NCBI GenBank assembly: GCA_963971305.1 | Contig: OZ020305.1 | Coordinates: forward strand, 10,325,001-10,389,000 | Direction of reading: 5' to 3' | DNA from: Arcuatula senhousia | Lineage: Eukaryota; Mollusca; Bivalvia; Mytilida; Mytilidae | Length of the DNA stretch: 64,000 nt | In this document: positions 1-10,025 of the stretch, in pieces | Position numbering within the stretch: the stretch's first letter is position 1 | How the letters are laid out: every line of letters begins with the position of its first letter | The notes under the pieces: generated by a model | What the model was told of the DNA's origin: nothing | What the model saw: only the letters and a program-made list of their open reading frames with translations | Databases searched by the model: none | Made by a program: the position numbers and the translations under genes

Positions 1-693
1 GGATGTGTCTCTCGGGTTCTTGAATACGACCATGTAATGGGTATTGAGACTGATGGTTCTGTGGTGTTTGTTTTTATTAAACAGGTTCTGTACGATCAGC
101 ATGATACTAATGGATCTGTGGTGACTGTATTTGGTAAACAGGTCCGCTATGGCTTGTGTAATGTTGTCCATCTGGTCGTCGATGACGATAAGATGTTTCT
201 CTTCGGGGTTCAAGCTCTCGATATCCGGGAGTCCTCTGATAAACTCGACGTTGTTCATTCCAGAATATAGGGGCTGTTGTACATCGTATGACCACCAAAT
301 TCGATCGGGTTGGGGAAGCGTCATGTGTTGTATATTGTCGATGAATCTTCTTACAAAGACTGACTTTCCACTTCCGGTAGGTCCTGTAATGACGCTGGTG
401 AATGGATGAGCCCAAGGCATGAAATGGTCGTGGAGTAATCCATCGGGTACGTTAAACGTAAAGGGATCGCTCGTCGGTAAAATGAAGTAAGGCTCTTGTT
501 CTGTCTTCCTATTGTTGACTGGTGTATCAGTTTCAGCATTCCTTTGCAGGGGTACTGGAGGTGTTATCAATTTAGATCTTGGTAAAGTAGTTGGCATGGT
601 TCTGTTTCTTTTCACTTTGTTGTGAACTGTTTCGATGTGTCTCTTTACATGGTCTTTTCGGGAAAGTATTTTCCCACAAATAAAGCAATCCAT
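1..693 (-). CDS. Maverick/Polinton-type genome-packaging ATPase with N-terminal C2H2 zinc finger (partial)
   Basis: An open frame of 231 codons runs leftward from an ATG at 693 and leaves the window without a stop. Residues 3-24 form a C2H2 finger (C-x2-C-x12-H-x4-H). Residues about 25-90 are a polar linker. Residues 104-111 are a Walker A loop (GPTGSGKS), residues 167-173 a Walker B strand ending in Asp-Asp, and about residues 200-220 hold a polar VQN-containing segment. This order fits the FtsK/HerA-like ATPases that package DNA in Maverick/Polinton elements and related adinto-like viruses. The frame is undamaged as far as it can be read. The zinc finger is not something I associate with the family. 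No other Maverick gene (integrase, polymerase B, capsid) is in the window, so an isolated endogenous fragment cannot be excluded. Confidence 0.75.
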   Translation of the reverse strand, partial: MDCFICGKILSRKDHVKRHIETVHNKVKRNRTMPTTLPRSKLITPPVPLQRNAETDTPVNNRKTEQEPYFILPTSDPFTFNVPDGLLHDHFMPWAHPFTSVITGPTGSGKSVFVRRFIDNIQHMTLPQPDRIWWSYDVQQPLYSGMNNVEFIRGLPDIESLNPEEKHLIVIDDQMDNITQAIADLFTKYSHHRSISIMLIVQNLFNKNKHHRTISLNTHYMVVFKNPRDTS

Positions 694-719
694 GTTTCCT
701 CTTCGGTGTCTAACGTAAG

Positions 720-895
720 ACTGACTCAAACTCTACCTGTCATTTCCTATATCTTTCTCTAACCCTATGTTTTGTTCTATTTTTAACCCTGGCCTCATTC
801 TAACCCTAACTCTCCTTTGTTCTATTTTTAACCCTGGCCTCATTCTAACCCTAACTCTCTTCTGTCTTTAACCCTAACCCCTAACCCTTTTGTAT
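720..895. repeat. Telomere-like CCCTAA short repeats in a two-copy 46-bp unit
   Basis: CCCTAA/TAACCC hexamers recur about every 20-25 bases. Two near-identical units of about 46 bp (starting near 774 and 820) each carry two of them, and the stretch ends in a short CCCTAACCCCTAACCC run. It lies directly upstream of the packaging ATPase start and may belong to the terminal region of that element. From 900 to 1340 I see only unremarkable A+T-rich DNA. Confidence 0.5.
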
Positions 896-1339
896 GTTTC
901 TTTATGGGCTCTTTATGGTGTCTCGTACTTAGTTCTTCTTATATTCCTTATGTATTGGTCCTTGGCTCTTTAACACCCTTAGTTTTTGGAATGGGTCACT
1001 TTGGGGTCAAGTCCTGACTGACCACTGACCATAACCACCCTTAAACCCCCAGAATCTGCCTCTAGACCTTAAAAGCTGTCTAATGATATACAACAACCCT
1101 ATATTGGACCTAATTTAGGTATTGGTCATTTTGTGGTCAAGCCCCTAATGACCACTGACCAACACAATGGACATCATCGGAAAGACATTGTCTTACCCAA
1201 GACAATGCAACAAACCGGAAGGAAATCGGACAAGGAATAACAAAGTTATGACTTATTAAAGAATAGTAGTAGTATAGATGTGGTGAACAGTTCGAATTTC
1301 TCGGATATCTCGAATTTTCGCGCGAAAATGAACTTCCAA

Positions 1340-1480
1340 AAACCGGAAACTGCGTCATGGGGCGGAACCGGAAGTCACGTGATCCAAGATGGCCGCCGGG
1401 ATCCAAGATGGCCGACCGGAACCGGATGTGACGTCATACGCCTTCGCAAAAAAGGGACGTCCTGGGGACGTCCCGAGAAA
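1340..1480. promoter_or_regulatory. GC-rich promoter-like patch (duplicated AAGATGGCC, CRE, GGACGTCC pair)
   Basis: This is a locally GC-rich patch in A+T-rich surroundings. GATCCAAGATGGCCG occurs twice (1381 and 1400) and resembles YY1-type sites. TGACGTCA, a perfect CRE, is at 1429-1436. Two GGACGTCC palindromes sit side by side at 1455-1473. The patch lies about 700 bp upstream of the minus-strand ATPase start, so it could drive that gene. The promoter function is inferred. Confidence 0.3.
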
Positions 1481-1504
1481 TACGACTCGTGAACAACATG
1501 ATAT

Positions 1505-1985
1505 ACTACTGATATCTTATTAAACTGATAAGATATCTTAAAAAACTGATAAGATATCTTAAAAAACTGATAAGATATCTCATAAAGTTATAATTGGATA
1601 TCTTATATATTTTATGAGATATCTTATAAATTAGTTTTTTTATATATATCTAATTACGTTATAAACTTTAAAAAAAAATATATCAGAAGTTGTATAAGAT
1701 ATCTTATACAGATTATTAGACATCTTACATAAAATAATTTGTAGGATATCTTATAAAACTTATGATATATTTTTTTAAAGTTTATAAGATATCTCATATC
1801 TTATAAACTTTAGGAGATATCTTATATGTTTTATAAGATATCTTATAAACTCCCATTTATATGAGATATCTTATATATTTAATAAGATATCTTATAAACT
1901 TTATAAGATATCAGATAACCTTTATCATGTTTATAAGATATCATATATTGTTAAAAGACCTCTTTAAATATATCTCATAAAATTT
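1505..1985. repeat. Dense array of AAGATATCTT-type palindromes
   Basis: About 480 bp of nearly pure A+T DNA holds roughly 17 copies of GATATCTTAT or close variants. Many are the full palindrome ATAAGATATCTTAT. Spacing varies from about 20 to 60 bases, so this is not a simple head-to-tail satellite. It begins right after the GC-rich patch. No coding frame is present. Confidence 0.75.
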
Positions 1986-2445
1986 ACACCTGTCAAGCAC
2001 ACTACATGCTTATATTTCATAAGAGACTCATGAGAAAAAAGGATACGAATTCAATGTTTTAGTAAAATCTTTGCATTTGGTATGTTTTGGCAGAAATATT
2101 GATAGCTTGATAGTAACTTTAAAACGTTAAATTTTCACTTTGTATCCACTGTATTATTTATAAGCACCACAGCGATCAGGTATGTCGGTTCTGTGTGGTG
2201 ATACAACTCTAAATCATTCATTGTTTTGACGTGGGGTGTCGGATTTAGGACTGACGTATTTGATTCTTTTACATCAATCGATAAATGTTTCTTAGCTAGT
2301 TGTCAGTAACTTCGAGTGTTCCCAAGAGAGTTCCTCCTCGTCTTGTTGTTTTCGTACAGTATTTTGTCTTATGTTCTCTCTTGTTGAATTTAATTTTTGT
2401 CGATTGAGTTTTACAGTGTGTTTTATATGTATGCTTTGTGCAAGC

Positions 2446-2524
2446 TTATCAGTAGGGGGAAGGTTGGATCCAAAAAACTAGTTTAACCCCGCCACATTTT
2501 ATATGTGCCTGTCCTAAGCCTAAG
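2446..2524 (-). repeat. Terminal piece of dispersed repeat family E
   Basis: This 75-bp stretch, which includes a GGGGGAAGGTTGG run and a CTGTCCTAAGCC end, reappears in opposite orientation at 26400-26470. There it forms the end of a longer dispersed repeat. Here it abuts the truncated LINE at 2532. From 1986 to 2445 nothing is recognised. Confidence 0.55.
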
Positions 2525-2531
2525 CCGAGAT

Positions 2532-4014
2532 TAAAGCGGGAGTCCCGCAAGGTTCAATATTGGGACCCCTATTATTTTTATTATTTATAAATGACATTGT
2601 CGTAGAAATTCAGGCTGACTTGCGGCTGTTTGCAGACGACACTAGTATTTTCTTAATTGTTGAAAATCCAGTGCGGTCGGCAGAGATCCTCAATTCCGAC
2701 CTGAATTCGCTATATGAATGGTCCAACAAATGGTTGGTCACGTTTAACCCTCAAAAAACAGAATGTATGACGATTTCTAGAAAATCAAATAAGCCCATTC
2801 ACCCCCCACTTTTTATGAATAGAGAGGAACTACAAGACGTCACAAATCACAAGCATCTTGGTATAGTACTATCAAACAATGGACAGTGGAATGCGCATAT
2901 TAACAGTATTGTTGATAAAGCGTATAAACGTCTCAACATATTGCGTAAATTCCGTTGTATACTTGACAGAAAAGCACTTGAAAATATTTACTTATCCTAT
3001 ATTAGACCTCTATTGGAATATGGAGATATAATCTGGGATACAACTACTAAGTATCTTGAGAATAAACTTGAAGGAGTTCAGCTTGAAGCCGCCAGAATAG
3101 TAACTGGCGGCTCCAGGCTGACATCTAAACAAAAACTATATAAAGAGACAGGTTGGACTAAGTTGTCTGAAAGGAGGAAAGCTCATAGACTTATCATGTT
3201 TTACAAAATGTCGAACGGTTTGTCTCCGGGCTACCTCCATAATATGCTACCGAACATAGCAGCAGATCAACATAACTATAACACACGTAGATCTCAAAAT
3301 GTAGTAGAGCCTCGAACAAAAACCAGGTTCTACTCAGACTATTTCTTACCGTATACCGTAAAATTATGGAACAATTTGCCTCCTGACGTAAGAAACTCAA
3401 AATCCGTTAGCATCTTCAAAAAGCGAGTTCTTTCTCAGCAAAGTGTTCCAAAATACTATTGTGCTGGCAGCCGTCGAGGTCAAGTTTTGCACGCTCGTTT
3501 ACGTATGGAGTGCAGCTCCTTAGCTGAGCATTTATTTTCAAGAGACTTAGTCAATTCCTCATTATGTGTGTGTGGCGAAATAGAAAATTCTGCACATTTT
3601 TTATTAAATTGTACTCGTTATATAGACTTGAGAAACGGCACATTTCTCTCTCTAGATTTACCAATCACCGTTGATTGTAATACACTTCTTTTTGGTTCAC
3701 AGGCCTTAACAGATGAGCAAAATTCCCAATTATTCTTACAAGTACAGAAATACTTAGTTAATTCAAAACGATTTACATTATAAGCCTCATTATATTACAT
3801 AATTACATTTAACTTGTACGATTCAGTTATTGTATACCCCTATATCAAATCTTTATTGATTACTTATATATTAGTCAGCAATTTCATTCTTGAGCGTGCA
3901 TTTCTATCATTTTGATACTTGTAAAGTTATTATTAAGGAGACGGATATAAAAAAGCTTGCCTTGTTTCCGAATCCTTACATTGAAATATATTGTATTGTA
4001 TTGTATTGTATTGT
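2532..4014 (+). mobile_element. 5'-truncated non-LTR retrotransposon (LINE) with intact 3' part of its reverse transcriptase
   Basis: An open frame enters at about 2532 in the RT motif GVPQGSILGPLLF and continues to a stop at 3783. It carries the catalytic FADDT box about 35 residues later, then a thumb region and a C-terminal Cys-containing segment (CVCGEIENSAHFLLNC). The endonuclease and the N-terminal half of ORF2 are missing, which is typical of aborted target-primed reverse transcription. A 200-bp untranslated tail ends in five TTGTA units (about 3985-4014), the kind of microsatellite tail some LINE clades use. A second damaged member of what looks like the same family lies at 38490-40113. 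The clade is not assigned. Confidence 0.85.
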
Positions 4015-4187
4015 AGTCTTTACATCAATAAAATACTGTTTAAACTAAGCCAGGAAACTTTGCCAAAGCCTTTGTTTGTCATTCTGTGTTAACTGTTCTA
4101 TGTCAAGAATTGGGTCTTTCGTTGATGATTTAGGGATTGGTTTTGAAACTTTTGTATTGTATTATAAGTCTTGGGCTAATGCATATA

Positions 4188-4332
4188 CAATAATAGTACA
4201 CTGACTCGACATAAAATTTTTATACGGATGAGGCTTAGAAACAGGAAAACGCGAGGGTCTCCCGAGCGTTTTCTTGTTTCGAGCCGAATTCGTATAAATA
4301 CAATTTTATGTCGAGTCAGTGTACTATTATTG
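4188..4332. mobile_element. 145-bp fold-back element (long imperfect hairpin)
   Basis: The outer 31 bases (CAATAATAGTACACTGACTC onward) are repeated as a near-perfect inverted copy at 4302-4332. The interior continues to pair (GAAACA...GAAAACGC with GCGTTTTC...GTTTC), so the whole element can fold into one long stem with a small loop near 4257. No coding capacity. It is probably a tiny inverted-repeat transposon or fold-back. Confidence 0.65.
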
Positions 4333-6240
4333 TGTTTATACTGCAATATTTTGTATTTTCTTTGGAGTATTCTTTATTTTAAAAAAACACAAATAAAAAA
4401 ATCGAAAAATGATCCTACCTCGGGCCCCTCTCCTAATATGGTCATAACACCTGTGTCGCCAGGTAAGGGGCACACTGTATAACATGGAATGGTTTATGTA
4501 CTATGACACAAATGTTCATGGTCTAAAGTAAATTAATGTAATGAAATTTGAAAAAAAAAATAGAATAAAAATAATATATTTATACTGAAGCATAAATTTA
4601 AAATTAGAAATTGAATGCTACCGTTTTTTTTAACTAATATGCGCCTTACATGTAAGAATGCAGCTTAATATCATTATGCTAGAAATAAAAAAAAATAAAA
4701 ATAATTGTTTTTCTTGGAATAAAATGTAATACATTTATCAAATACATTCGGCGTTATAAATATTAAGATTACATATTTTTATCATAAGTATTTTAAATTC
4801 GGGTATTCAATTCAACGCATTAATATTTACACCTGTCAATCAAAAAGCACGTGGAGTCCGTGCAACTGCAAACTCAACTAGCTCTCTCTATATATGTTGT
4901 TTACCGGTTTATACGGATTTGATAGTAGTTGCCTACATAAATTGGGCATATTTAATTACATGATAGAACATCCAATTATTTCCCACCCATTTTTTAAGTT
5001 TATAATTTTAATTTCACCTAACAAATACTTTTCTTGAATTTATTTATACGGGAATAAACGGTTAATTTAATTTTGCCGATTTCAAAATTTCAAGGAGTAA
5101 CCTCTCATCAACATCATTCACGTCAAAACATTGGAAGATCAATAACAAGAACTATGAAAATGCATTTGTACAAGTACTAGTAATCAATACCAAAATGTTC
5201 GAACAGGAAAGCCAAATCAAGGACCACGGATATCTGTATTCTAATTCCTTGCTTCTGTCCTGACTTCTCAATCCGAGTTGCATGAAAATTTTCACATACT
5301 ATCCTTTTTAAAATTATATATTAAATAATTGGTGATTTATGTGGTTTTAATCGTCATTCCGGACCATGAAAATTCTTTAACAGCATTAGGAACAAATTCG
5401 TAGAGATCTCTGCTAGAGCGAATAACCCGCTTTCGATCTGTGCTCACTAATACCAATATTCATTTCCCCACTCATACGAAAGGTTTCTTTTATTTATACA
5501 TATTGATTAGAGTTAATTTAATTTGATTTAATTCTTTAATGTAGCTGATGTGTCCTAGAATGCAACCCCCCAACAAAAAAAAAAACAAAAAAACACTGTG
5601 TTTGTATAGAGGTTGTACTGCTAATTTTGTGATTTACAAATTATCAAGTTCCATAAAAAAATAATATAATAAGGTATCCCTTATAAAGGGGCTTGTGTGG
5701 CGGAATCTTCATGCTTGAATACCACACTATCGGTAATTAGCCAATTACCAATAAAATTCTTCTTTTCTAAATATTTGTACCATACTATATTCGACCTTGT
5801 TTTACAGCATGCCTCGGAAAGGGGGCGTGTACTAAAAGTGATATACTGTCACTGACCGTATATCACATATCGATATACGGTCACTGTAATTTGACTGCTC
5901 AAATAGACCGATTGCAGTATAAAAGACGGTAAGCAGTGACCTATGGTCATGCTGAAGACGTCTTGCTGTTTTCCGTTGTGATTTTTTGAATAACTGTTTG
6001 TTTATGTTTGTTGTGTCGCGTACACTTATTCCACATCTCAATATCGTCTACATTTAAATCAACCGTTTTTAATAATTTCAGAAATGGAATGATCTCGAAT
6101 AGGTCCTTTGATTTTTAAAGGGTTTTCGATTTTTAACTAAAGCCTGCTAAAGGCTTAGACAGGAAGGAACTACCTAGAGTTTTCACTAAGACTAAATATT
6201 ATTAAATTCCATGTATAGACCAAATTCTGACCCTCGCTAT
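4333..6240. other. A+T-rich DNA without recognisable genes
   Basis: No coding frame of substance is present. The only structure I see is an 11-bp inverted repeat (TGACCGTATAT at 5853, its complement at 5873) separated by a 9-base loop, and a short A-rich run near 5575-5597. Confidence 0.5.
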
Positions 6241-7680
6241 ACCGGTATTACTATTTCGAGTCGGTTGTGCACGCGTGGGTTCCGTTTCCAGGAGCGGACG
6301 GAATGTTGCTGCACGGCAGGGGAAGGTTGACAATTGGAAAGTTGAAGTCATCACGTTTGTCATTGAGCTTTGTTGGAGGCTTTCCTTGAGAGTCTCTTTC
6401 GAGATGGAGATCTATGTGTGAAGCAGACTTCCTTGTATCCGTTGTGTCCTTTGTCTCAGGTTCCTGGGGGTGTGTGGGATGCAGGAGGTCGCCAAATAGG
6501 AAATTGTTCAGTGAAGGGACGTCGTCGGTGTAGCGGAGAGGAGGGTTTGAGGCCGACTGAGGAGAGAGCCGGTCTGTGGTCTATTTGTCTGGAACAGATT
6601 GAGGGAGGTCCGCTTCTTGTGAGTGAAGAAACAAATCACCAATATATAATGATGACCTTCCATCCCTGTATTGGATTCCGACATTACATAAAAATCCATA
6701 TGGTGACAAACAGCGTGTCATTGCAGGGTTATCAAAATGCACAACTAAACCTGACTTCAATACTGACGACAATAAAATCCGGCCACCAGAAATATTACGA
6801 TTGTTGTTATTCTAAAAATGGTGTCGATCAATTATGGGTCCTGAAGAATTCGAAAGAACTAATGGAGATTCTTAACTCTTAATCAGTTTCATCTTGCAAC
6901 AGCGTCAAAACTTTCTATTTCTCCACTCTTAACACTTCTAATAAGCGCAGCTTTTTCAAAAAATAATGGAAAACGCAGGTACAACTATCGATTATACTAA
7001 GACTTACTTTGTCATCAACGAGTCTAAGAATAAGAACAAATTTACAGACGATCAAATTATTGACATGCTCAATATTATTATCGGCAACATATTAATTCAG
7101 TTTGGTGGACGTTATTTTCAGCAAACAATAAGGATTCCAATGAGCACTAATTGTGCACCTTTGCTTGCTGATTTGTTTCTTCATTCACGTGGGCGAACTT
7201 TTTGCAGTCTCTTCTGTACAAGAGGAGATCGTGGACTGGCTCTTTCTTTTGGCCTCACTTTCCGGTGTATTGGTGGTGTCCTTTCGCTGGGCGGTTCTCG
7301 GTTAGGTGGCGTTCTCCATCTCATGTATCCCCGGAACTTGAGATAGGGAACACGGCGATTCCATTTAGTCTGTCGTGTTTGGATCTTCATCTCAAGGTGG
7401 GCTTTCGGGGAAGGCTTTCGACAGGGCTCTGTGGCGGGCGTGGTGGCTTCGCCTTTCCGGTTTTCGGCTTTCCCTTCTTGTGCGGCAGCATTCCATCCGC
7501 TCCAGCTTGTGGATTTTGCGTATCACAATTGATCCGTTGTTTCAGGGCTTGCGGGAGCTGCATCGATTTCCTTGGCGGGGCGTCACGTTTGACACGGGGG
7601 CTGCTGACGCGGGGCTGTGTTGCTCATCGGTTGCTGTCTTCACTCGAGAAATTTTACACCAAGCACTAGGGAGACAAATA
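6240..7680 (+). pseudogene. Penelope-like retroelement reverse transcriptase, decayed and partly A-to-G hypermutated
   Basis: From about 6660 the + strand encodes pieces of the RT characteristic of Penelope-like elements: a WIPTLHKNPYGDK-like segment, a KNSKEL segment near 6850, then GGRYFQQTIRIPMSTNCAPLLADLF at 7105-7180. Frames change between pieces and stops intervene. From 7185 to about 7640 the same protein continues, but with Tyr to Cys, Asp to Gly, Asn to Ser or Gly, and Lys to Arg or Gly at almost every adenine-rich codon. The catalytic box that should read YIDD reads CIGG (7266-7277). The block is stop-free because TAA and TGA also become TGG. The C-terminal thumb (APACGF, SQLIR, FYTKH) is recognisable to 7669. 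No GIY-YIG endonuclease is seen. 6240-6640 is similarly adenine-poor but not clearly alignable. Confidence 0.75.
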
Positions 7681-7681
7681 T

Positions 7682-7830
7682 GAGGGGGCGGACAGGGGGA
7701 CGGGGGTTGAGGAGGCGGGGAGCGGGGGTAGAAGGGGCGGGGAACGGGGGTGAAGGGGGTGGAAGGGGCGGGGAGCGGAGGTGGAGAGGGCGGGGAGCGG
7801 GGTGGAGGGGCGGGGAACGGGGGAAGAGAA
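7682..7830. repeat. G-rich minisatellite
   Basis: About 150 bp of GGGGCGGGGAGCGGGGG-like units on the + strand, nearly free of T. It could form G-quadruplexes. Open frames across it on both strands (Gly/Arg-rich or Pro-rich) are artefacts of composition. Confidence 0.8.
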
Positions 7831-8024
7831 CCCTCCTGTCCATCCCCAAATATGGGATTCATTCTGGAATATTTGTTAGAAAGACACAGTTTACATATTT
7901 CAAAATTTGACAACATTTGGCTGTCTCTTTAAAATTTGATAATTTTATCTGTTTGGTCATTTTTGATTTCTGTTTTTGTTTGATCAAATCTAATATTCTA
8001 CCGGTTTTCCAAGTTTCCTATCCC

Positions 8025-8070
8025 TTGCGTGCCTGATGAAGGTTAATCCAGAAAAGCGCTTCACACGCAA
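8025..8070 (+). ncRNA. Hammerhead ribozyme motif, Penelope-associated type
   Basis: CTGATGA at 8033-8039 is followed by a short stem-loop (GG-TTAAT-CC), GAAA at 8051-8054, and a two-base stem III (AA/TT) around the loop GCGC. The cleavage triplet TTC ends at 8062. Stem I pairs TTGCGTG (8025-8031) with CACGCAA (8064-8070), seven contiguous pairs. Two defects are visible: a C/A mismatch at the base of stem I and an A/A mismatch at the base of stem II. It lies about 350 bp beyond the Penelope RT remnant, as expected for the ribozymes carried by these elements. Activity may be reduced. Confidence 0.7.
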
Positions 8071-9731
8071 TGAAATTTTGCTGTTGTACATTTATCAAAA
8101 ACATTTCAATATGTGGATCGTGTCTTTCTGGCACATATTCCATATTCTTTCTTTTTTTATATTGCAGGTGGGTGCGGGTGTTGGTTTGTCATATAGTTTT
8201 GTTTTGTCTTCCTTTGCCGAATTTGAATACTGAATTGGAAATAAGCTTTGCGATGGGTATGCTACCCGGGGATCTACTTGCTATTATTCAGATAATATGA
8301 GTGTGTCGTAGGAATGGGTCATGTTTTTGCAACCAGTTTGTCTTAAACAAGTTATCTTTTTCACACCTGCATGCTGTCTTGAACAGGGTAACAATTTCCA
8401 TATTGGCACTCTGCTGTCAAGCTTTCATGATTGATGCAATGGAATACAGGAAGAACACATCTGAATATAACATTATATAGCATGGAAAATGGTTCAAAAA
8501 TTGAGTACAACACACTATATAAAATGTCTTAAACGGGATCTAGTTATTGCCGTTTTTGTCTTAAACAGGGTGTATTTTTTTTTTCATTTTTCGGTCTTAA
8601 ACAGGGTCCATTTTTAAGGGCTATAGGCACAGTATTATTAAAAATATTGGCAAGTAGCCCCCCCCCCCCCCCCCCCCCCGGAGTGCTATAGCATACAGAA
8701 TCCACATTCTCTTCCGGAGCACATGAGTTCACTTTCATTACGACTAGAGTTCTATATGTTTTCTGTTTCTTGTCCTGTTCTTGTTGGTACGATTGGGTTA
8801 TAAATACTTACAATTCTAATCAGCAACCCCAAAATATAAATATGCGATGTACTTAACATATGGCCCCTTCTTATCTGAAAATTTAATATAGATTGTTAAG
8901 AAATTGTCCCTTCAAATTTTCATTTTTGTGGAAAATGCAAAAAATGTTTATGGGTTATGAATAGACAGGGCTGAGAAAAATAAATTTCTTCAGGATAGGC
9001 CCTGAATCCATGGCATGTCCGTATGATGGACCTATCCCCCCTTTTTCCGAGATACAAATCCAGTAGTACTGGTCAGGGGCGAATCCAGAGGTCGGAATAA
9101 GGGGGGCGTAATGGCTAAAAATGTCAGATTTTGATGAAAATTTGAAGTAGCTTGGTCAATTTTATACACAAAAAATTAAAATTTCTCAATGAAAGGGGGG
9201 CGTACGCTCCCTCCGCCCCCTCTGAATCCGCCATCATGTGAGTACCATAGACCTGACTGTTCTAATAATATACAGGTCTTTGCTTTGAACAGTACTTACT
9301 ATGCAATTATCTAACGTTAACAGAAATCGGGACAGAAATCAAGTTTGTTTAGAATCCTCATGTGGCCCCATGTGCCCTTTGCAAGGAATCAAGACTACGT
9401 TGCACTGAAGTACTTTTTTATAGGTATAAATTATAAATACACAGATAGTCTATAGTCTAATTTAAAAAGATAGTCTAATTTAAAAAGATTTTCAAATAAA
9501 AGAGTGTGATGTTTACTTGTAAGTACGCATTATATATATACCGTTTTAACATAAGTACGACGCACAAAATCGTTATACCATAAATTCGTTTCGTCAACAA
9601 TTCTTCGATTTTGAAGAACCCGTATGACGGAGGTCAAATGTTCACATTCTTTGTTGAGAGGAGTGCGAGGAAGCACGCAAAATACGAATAAATTTTGATT
9701 AAATTACGGCTTGTTTCATGGAAAATATATT
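8071..9731. other. A+T-rich DNA with simple repeats and one small dispersed repeat
   Basis: Contains a run of 22 C (8658-8679). A short repeat at about 9075-9232 begins GGGGCGAATCCAGAGG and ends with an imperfect inverted copy (CCCCCTCTGAATCCGCC). Related wording occurs at 18165-18330. No gene is recognised. Confidence 0.5.
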
Positions 9732-10025
9732 TTAAAGTGATGCTGCTGTAAGTTTAGTCAGCTTTTCTTTAAGAAATAAGTTGTCAGTCCATTTTTCTAA
9801 GCCAAAATAATAAAATTCGTCTGCCAAATAAAATATTTCTGATGCCAAGCAGTGCAATGGCGCGTTGTTTCCTCTCTTGCCATTGGTTAACTCGATAATT
9901 TGCAATATATTAGTATTGAATGCAAAATTTCCATTCTTTTTCTGTTTGATGGAATGGTGAATGATATAAGCTTTCAAATAATCTGTCCATTGCATACAGT
10001 AAACATCAGGAGCTGAGAAATACAA
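9732..10025 (-). CDS. Unrecognised 97-codon open frame, possible exon or transposon remnant
   Basis: The frame opens with ATG at 10025 and closes with TAA. Its composition is protein-like (aromatic-rich, with a segment HCLASEIFYLADEFYYFGLEKW). An AG preceded by pyrimidines lies just upstream on the minus strand, so it could be a terminal exon. No family is recognised and no partner exon was found. It may equally be chance. Confidence 0.2.
   Translation of the reverse strand: MYFSAPDVYCMQWTDYLKAYIIHHSIKQKKNGNFAFNTNILQIIELTNGKRGNNAPLHCLASEIFYLADEFYYFGLEKWTDNLFLKEKLTKLTAASL

Noticed and set aside
7202..7683. Two long overlapping open frames (155 and 102 codons) that look like genes
   Set aside because: They are open because the adenine-depleted block has lost its stop codons. 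The alignable RT frame explains the sequence.
7542..7916. Proline-rich minus-strand frame and Gly/Arg-rich plus-strand frames
   Set aside because: These are translations of the G-rich minisatellite 7682-7830.
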